NCBI GenBank assembly: GCA_023159155.1
Contig: JAJNNX010000001.1
Coordinates: 186,001-250,000, forward strand
Reading direction: 5' to 3'
Length of the DNA stretch: 64,000 nt
DNA from: Ustulina deusta
Lineage: Eukaryota > Ascomycota > Sordariomycetes > Xylariales > Xylariaceae
The translations under genes were made by a program, and so were the position numbers. Position 1 is the first letter of the stretch; each line of letters starts with the position of its first letter. Shown piece by piece: positions 59,749 through 64,000 of this stretch. Under the pieces are notes generated by a model. That model searched no databases and was not told where the DNA came from. It worked only from the letters and a program-made list of their open reading frames with translations.

Positions 59749-60622
59749 ATGACTTCCCCCTTCGATCCCCAGCCGGGGACGTATTCTCATGTCAACGGCC
59801 ATCCCGCTGATCTCCTCGACCGCCTTGCCGTGTCGGAGCTGTGCAAAGGATGGCCAGTCTACCGAGATGCATCTGAGTGGAAGAATTTCCGCTCGCTCTT
59901 CTGCCAGGATGCGTTCGTTTGGACAAGTAAGTTGAACCCTCATCCCTTGACTATAGCACTCGGTCTCCCAACCCCATGTTTGACCCAAAGCTAATACCGC
60001 CCCTGTCTATCTAGCCTGGAGCACACGCCAATCCATCGACAGCTTCATCCAGGTGTCGAAGGAAGGCAAGTCTCGTGGCGACTTCATCATGCACCGCGAG
60101 TGCGGCACATGCGTGGATCTCAACCCAGAGACTCGCCGCGCCGTCGGCAAGATGAAGGCCACAATCACCCAGCGGTTCGCCATCCCCGGGGATCCGAAGT
60201 GCGGCGTCGAGCCCGTTGTCTTTGACGTCGACTGCGACTGCCGCTTTCACTTCTTCTGCCTCGAGCAGCCGGCCGCGTACGCAGGCGGCGCTCCGGAGTG
60301 GAAGGTCCGCTACGTCAAGCTCATCTACGACAAGGACAAGGTCGTTCCCGTGGACGGCAAGACCGCGCCGACTTTCTCCAGAGACGTCTTGCGATGTCCC
60401 GAGGGGTACCGGTACCTAGGCGCCGCGCAACGCATGCTTGGGCATGACATCGACGAGTTCCTTCCGACCATCCAGGGGGCGGAGAAGGGGGATTCTCATC
60501 GCTCGTGGCTGGGCATGTACGAGAAGATGAGTCAGTGGCTGGGCGGCGATGAAGACATAGACCTCTCGTCTCCCACCCCTAATGGCAATGGCGTTAAGGA
60601 GCACGAGAGACTGCACCTCTGA
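59749..60622 (+). CDS. SnoaL-like (NTF2-fold) protein
   Basis: Two exons (59749-59926 and 60015-60622) encode 261 residues. The start [10 protein letters not shown] is the first ATG in frame. The fold is announced by [38 protein letters not shown] and [20 protein letters not shown], followed by beta strands ([50 protein letters not shown]). This is the pattern of the scytalone-dehydratase/SnoaL superfamily. [16 protein letters not shown] is a feature of a fungal subgroup found near oxygenase genes elsewhere. Catalytic residues are not certain and no substrate is assigned. Codon use in exon 2 is strongly GC3-biased. Confidence 0.8.
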
Positions 60623-63600
60623 CGGTGATGGTAACTGTTTTCATATGAATTCACACCATTAAGGCGCAGATGGATTCCTCACTCGCAGGTTGAAATTATT
60701 GTGGGGCGGGAACAACAACAAATGTTGTATCCGAGTTGGCTTTTTTTTTTTTCTTTGCTTGTGTTAACTAGATAAAAGGGGAGGGCGGAACGGGCTAACT
60801 TGAATTGCATCAAAATATATGAATAGAGAAGAGGGCTTACCGAGTACTTTTTTTTGGGCTTATCTTACCAAGAGCGAACGCACGAGTCCCTTCGGAACTC
60901 TGGCTCAAACTTGGAGTCCAATATCGTAGCCAAATGACAACAGAACCTTAGGGTCAAGACCAAGTTTGTGTGAGAAAAAGCCAGCATTCGGCACTAGCAA
61001 TAGTAGTCATGGATTACAATCCTAGTCACAATAGTAGAGTAGTGGCCGACAGAAGAACATATATTGGTGGAAAGTGGAGGTACTGACGCAATATCGCTAA
61101 TGTCTATACATACAAGCCTTGGTCCCATGATTGATCGCGTAACGGAGTGCGTGTGGCGAGCAAGAGTACGGTAACCTAGGCACTTGAACCATACCCCCTA
61201 AGAATACATTCATATGAATTTCGGTATGTCTTCTACAGTCTCTACTACTCTTTCGCGGTAGGTTGGATTGAAATTGATACTAGCCAAAGTATACCTTTCA
61301 TTAAACGTTACGAACTTGTTAGTTAGCTATCTGGCTATAATTACCTTTTCCCTACCGATCGAATCGAGGAGAGAGATATCAGTTGCCGCCACCGGCCGCG
61401 ATTCCTAATATCCTCAATGTGAATTATTATATGTAATTCACGAACAGATGAAGCACGATTCCATACCTTCCGTGTTGTCAAAAATGTTCCGTTGCGACTT
61501 TGTGTTGTGATACTCCGAGTATTAGTATGTCCCCTGTAACACCTAGACCAACAGGGTCAGAATAGATATTGAAGTGGTGTGAGTGGGTCACAGGGACTAG
61601 TACATGCTTTTTGCTCGTATGGGATATAAACACCATGAGCGTTGTTTTTCATGACCGTCTGGAAGATCACCACCACATGGGGAACACTGCAACAAAATTG
61701 ATTTTTCTCATTTCATACACTTGATCAATAGATTCCCCAAGAAGTTAAAGTTATTACTATGCTAGGAAGTGTAGGTTCGGCCTATCTCCTAGTGTAGGGG
61801 CGCTGCTGTATTTCGACAAAATGTGAACATCTATTTACAGTTGCCCACTTCAATATACTGAACTTGCCCGCCTTTTTTTGAATTCGTGAATTTGATATAA
61901 TTCATAAACATAAAGATGTCATATCCTACAACCGGTGGCCTTTGTCAATATTACCGACTAAATCCAGCCCGATGCTATTACCTAGGTGGGCTCGACCCTG
62001 ACGGCTAATATCTGTTGAACCAGCCAGGGGCAGTAAGTCACCCACCTCGCTCTAATGACAAAATACCACCTCAGCATGTCCGTCAGGATTAAAATTACAC
62101 TATTGTTCAACTAACTCTCTAGAATTGTCCACTTTTGCACAAATGATAAATTCAGCGGCCCATCAGAGAAACAGTTCTTAGAGAATCGGTTAGCGAAAGC
62201 TAGAGAACAACCGATGCCGTCAACTACACTCATAGCACCATTACGCCAGTTGTAAGAGTACACAATCATCGATTACCGAAAGTCTCAACACAGAGAGCCG
62301 GTTTGAGCTTTTTCAGTCAGCCCACATAGCGTTGCTTTCTGTCCTTCTGTCAGAAAATGGTTGTTCCAGAGTGAATAGACAGACATATCTGCAGTCAGGT
62401 AGTAGGTAGGTAGTAGTTAGGGCTCAAGAGAGTAGTTCATTGATTCCTGAACCTCCTAGATATCTAGAGGAGGCCACCCATATATATATAGACAGAATCC
62501 CACTATATCCACTCCCATAGGGTAAGTGTGATATATATCCCTGACACCTCGATCCCGTAGACTCGGGCCCAGCAAGATACGCCATGCTGTCCGTCCCTTC
62601 ATCCTACCTTATTACCGCATTCAACCGAATAATCTAATATGATCTCTTGCGAGAAGGTCCTGCCATAATTTCAGGGCACGAAAATGTGTGAACTACCGGG
62701 CTGGCGAGTCGTTCTGAAGACAATCTGAAGGGAAAGCCACCACTGAGGAGAAACCAAGAATTCATATGCCGGGGGAGGAGAGGGAGAGCCAACTAGGCGA
62801 AATAAGGTTCAAAAATGTCTAACGATGAATAGCGTCGCCGGAGAGCCGCACACTTGTTCGGAAGAGTTCAGAGGTTAATAAACCCGTTGCTACTATTGAA
62901 ATAGGCGCCTCAAAGAGATATAGTTGAAGCTTGTGGAAGAGAAGAAGCACTTGAAACCTACATTATCCTCAGTCGGCGCAGTCGTGGACCTCAAAGATAG
63001 ACCTTGGTAGGATGGGCGTCTTCGTTCATCGTTCCGATCTCCACCGGCCCGCCGTGCATTAGCATTTTGACTTGTTGCCCGGCCTAGAGCGTGAAAATGT
63101 AATTCCATTTCCCAAGTGTCATACGGCTGCGAGAAAAAAAAAGAGAGCATTCCGTATTTCATAGCATAGATCTCGCCAGCGTGTAGTCCTACGTTCTTTT
63201 GGCGCAATAACGTATACTTTCAATATACCCACCCCATTATACCAATCTTGACGCCAAGCCCCGTATGTTGAAACCGTTCACTCGTCGATTTTTAGGAGAA
63301 TATCGAGTTACCTTCGTTCCTGAGTATGACTACCAAGTAGATGGCTAGATGCACTAAGAGAGGAGTAAGGCCACAGCGTTCGTCGTAGCCTAGGTGGTGG
63401 TAGCCTAATACGCCGAGGGTCGAGATGAGCGTGAGTGGGGGCATGCATGATTGGAGTTTACGTATCGTTTAGTATTTCGGCCCAATCGTCTTTTTCTCGT
63501 GGATATTGTAACACCCAATTTACTTGAGAGGGGGGCGCTTGGGCTGCCATAGACGTTCAGGGGCTTATCTTTAACGCTGACGGATTTGGTGTCATCTTGG

Positions 63601-64000
63601 GGTATCCAATGTCTCCATAACCAATCCTATTATTTCAAAATGCGGTCTCTTTGGATCGGGGCGGTCAAAGCTAAGGAGTATCTATAGTTACCGCCGAGAA
63701 CGGTCTTTAAGAGATGTGCCTCGTCACTGCGGGGAATCTTAATCTAGAGCTCTTCTCTAGAGTGTGGCTGGCTGAAGTTACCGGCTTAGGCCAGAACATC
63801 TCCGTCCGGTATGGCGTAGTGGCTGTTATGTGTGTCTCAAATGTACCCGACTAGGATAGGCGTCCCAGCCGGACGCCGCCAGGAATAAGAGTTCTTGCCC
63901 AATAATTACGCCGGGAGGGGGTGAATGAAGAAGAAGCTCGCAAGACGAAAAGGGGGAGGTTGATGAAGTAATGGCTCAAGGGCCTGGTTGCTGCTAAAAT
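60623..64000. other. Gene-free right end of the window
   Basis: About 3.4 kb of AT-leaning DNA with short frames only. It includes T-rich runs (60740-60752, 60847-60855) and a GGTAGGTAGTAG stretch at about 62398-62418. A minus-strand 104-codon frame at 63207-62893 has no family resemblance. I see no gene; one may start beyond the window. Confidence 0.5.

Overview
The window looks like nuclear DNA of a filamentous ascomycete (Pezizomycotina, probably a plant-biomass-degrading Sordariomycete). Its genes carry many short GT-AG introns (mostly 49-90 nt) with CTAAC or CTGAC branch sites. It holds a GH10 xylanase with a fungal CBM1, an S53 and an M14 secreted peptidase, two microsomal P450s, fungal Rad9 and eIF3c, and an intron-containing tRNA-Cys. 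The species cannot be named from the sequence alone. I rebuilt 21 protein genes by joining exons by hand. Every multi-exon model closes in frame from an ATG to a stop.

Layout. From 2.0 to 9.9 kb: an F-box/LRR-type protein, Rad9, an RCC1-repeat protein and prephenate dehydrogenase (tyrosine synthesis). From 11.2 to 19.8 kb: a D-2-hydroxyacid dehydrogenase, a secreted M14 carboxypeptidase with nine introns, and a secreted protein made of two copies of one Cys-containing module. From 20.3 to 31.8 kb is an accessory stretch: an NmrA-type reductase, a SnoaL-like protein, a DUF1772/anthrone-oxygenase-like membrane protein, a P450, a FAD monooxygenase and a sedolisin. The first five could be tailoring genes of a small metabolite locus, but no backbone synthase lies in the window. 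From 32 to 39 kb is gene-poor: an AT-rich island (probably a RIP-mutated repeat relic), a decayed coding-like stretch, tRNA-Cys and about 4 kb without a gene. From 39 to 47 kb: an alpha-arrestin, the xylanase and a second P450. From 50 to 60.6 kb: a FAR1-type DNA-binding protein, a small conserved fungal protein, eIF3c/NIP1, a hemerythrin-domain protein and a second SnoaL-like protein. The last 3.4 kb shows no gene.

The most unusual feature is a family of introner-like elements. Six introns of 155-184 nt, in five unrelated genes (F-box, carboxypeptidase twice, sedolisin, P450, hemerythrin), are recognisably copies of one another from donor to acceptor. Four or five share a donor block, a CTCCTTTTTCAGGCC-like core or a 3' AATTACTGACCCC-like block. 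Five carry an inverted repeat at about the same internal place. All six lie in minus-strand genes. The other introns in the window are unrelated to each other. This fits recent intron gain by a multiplying spliceosomal intron.
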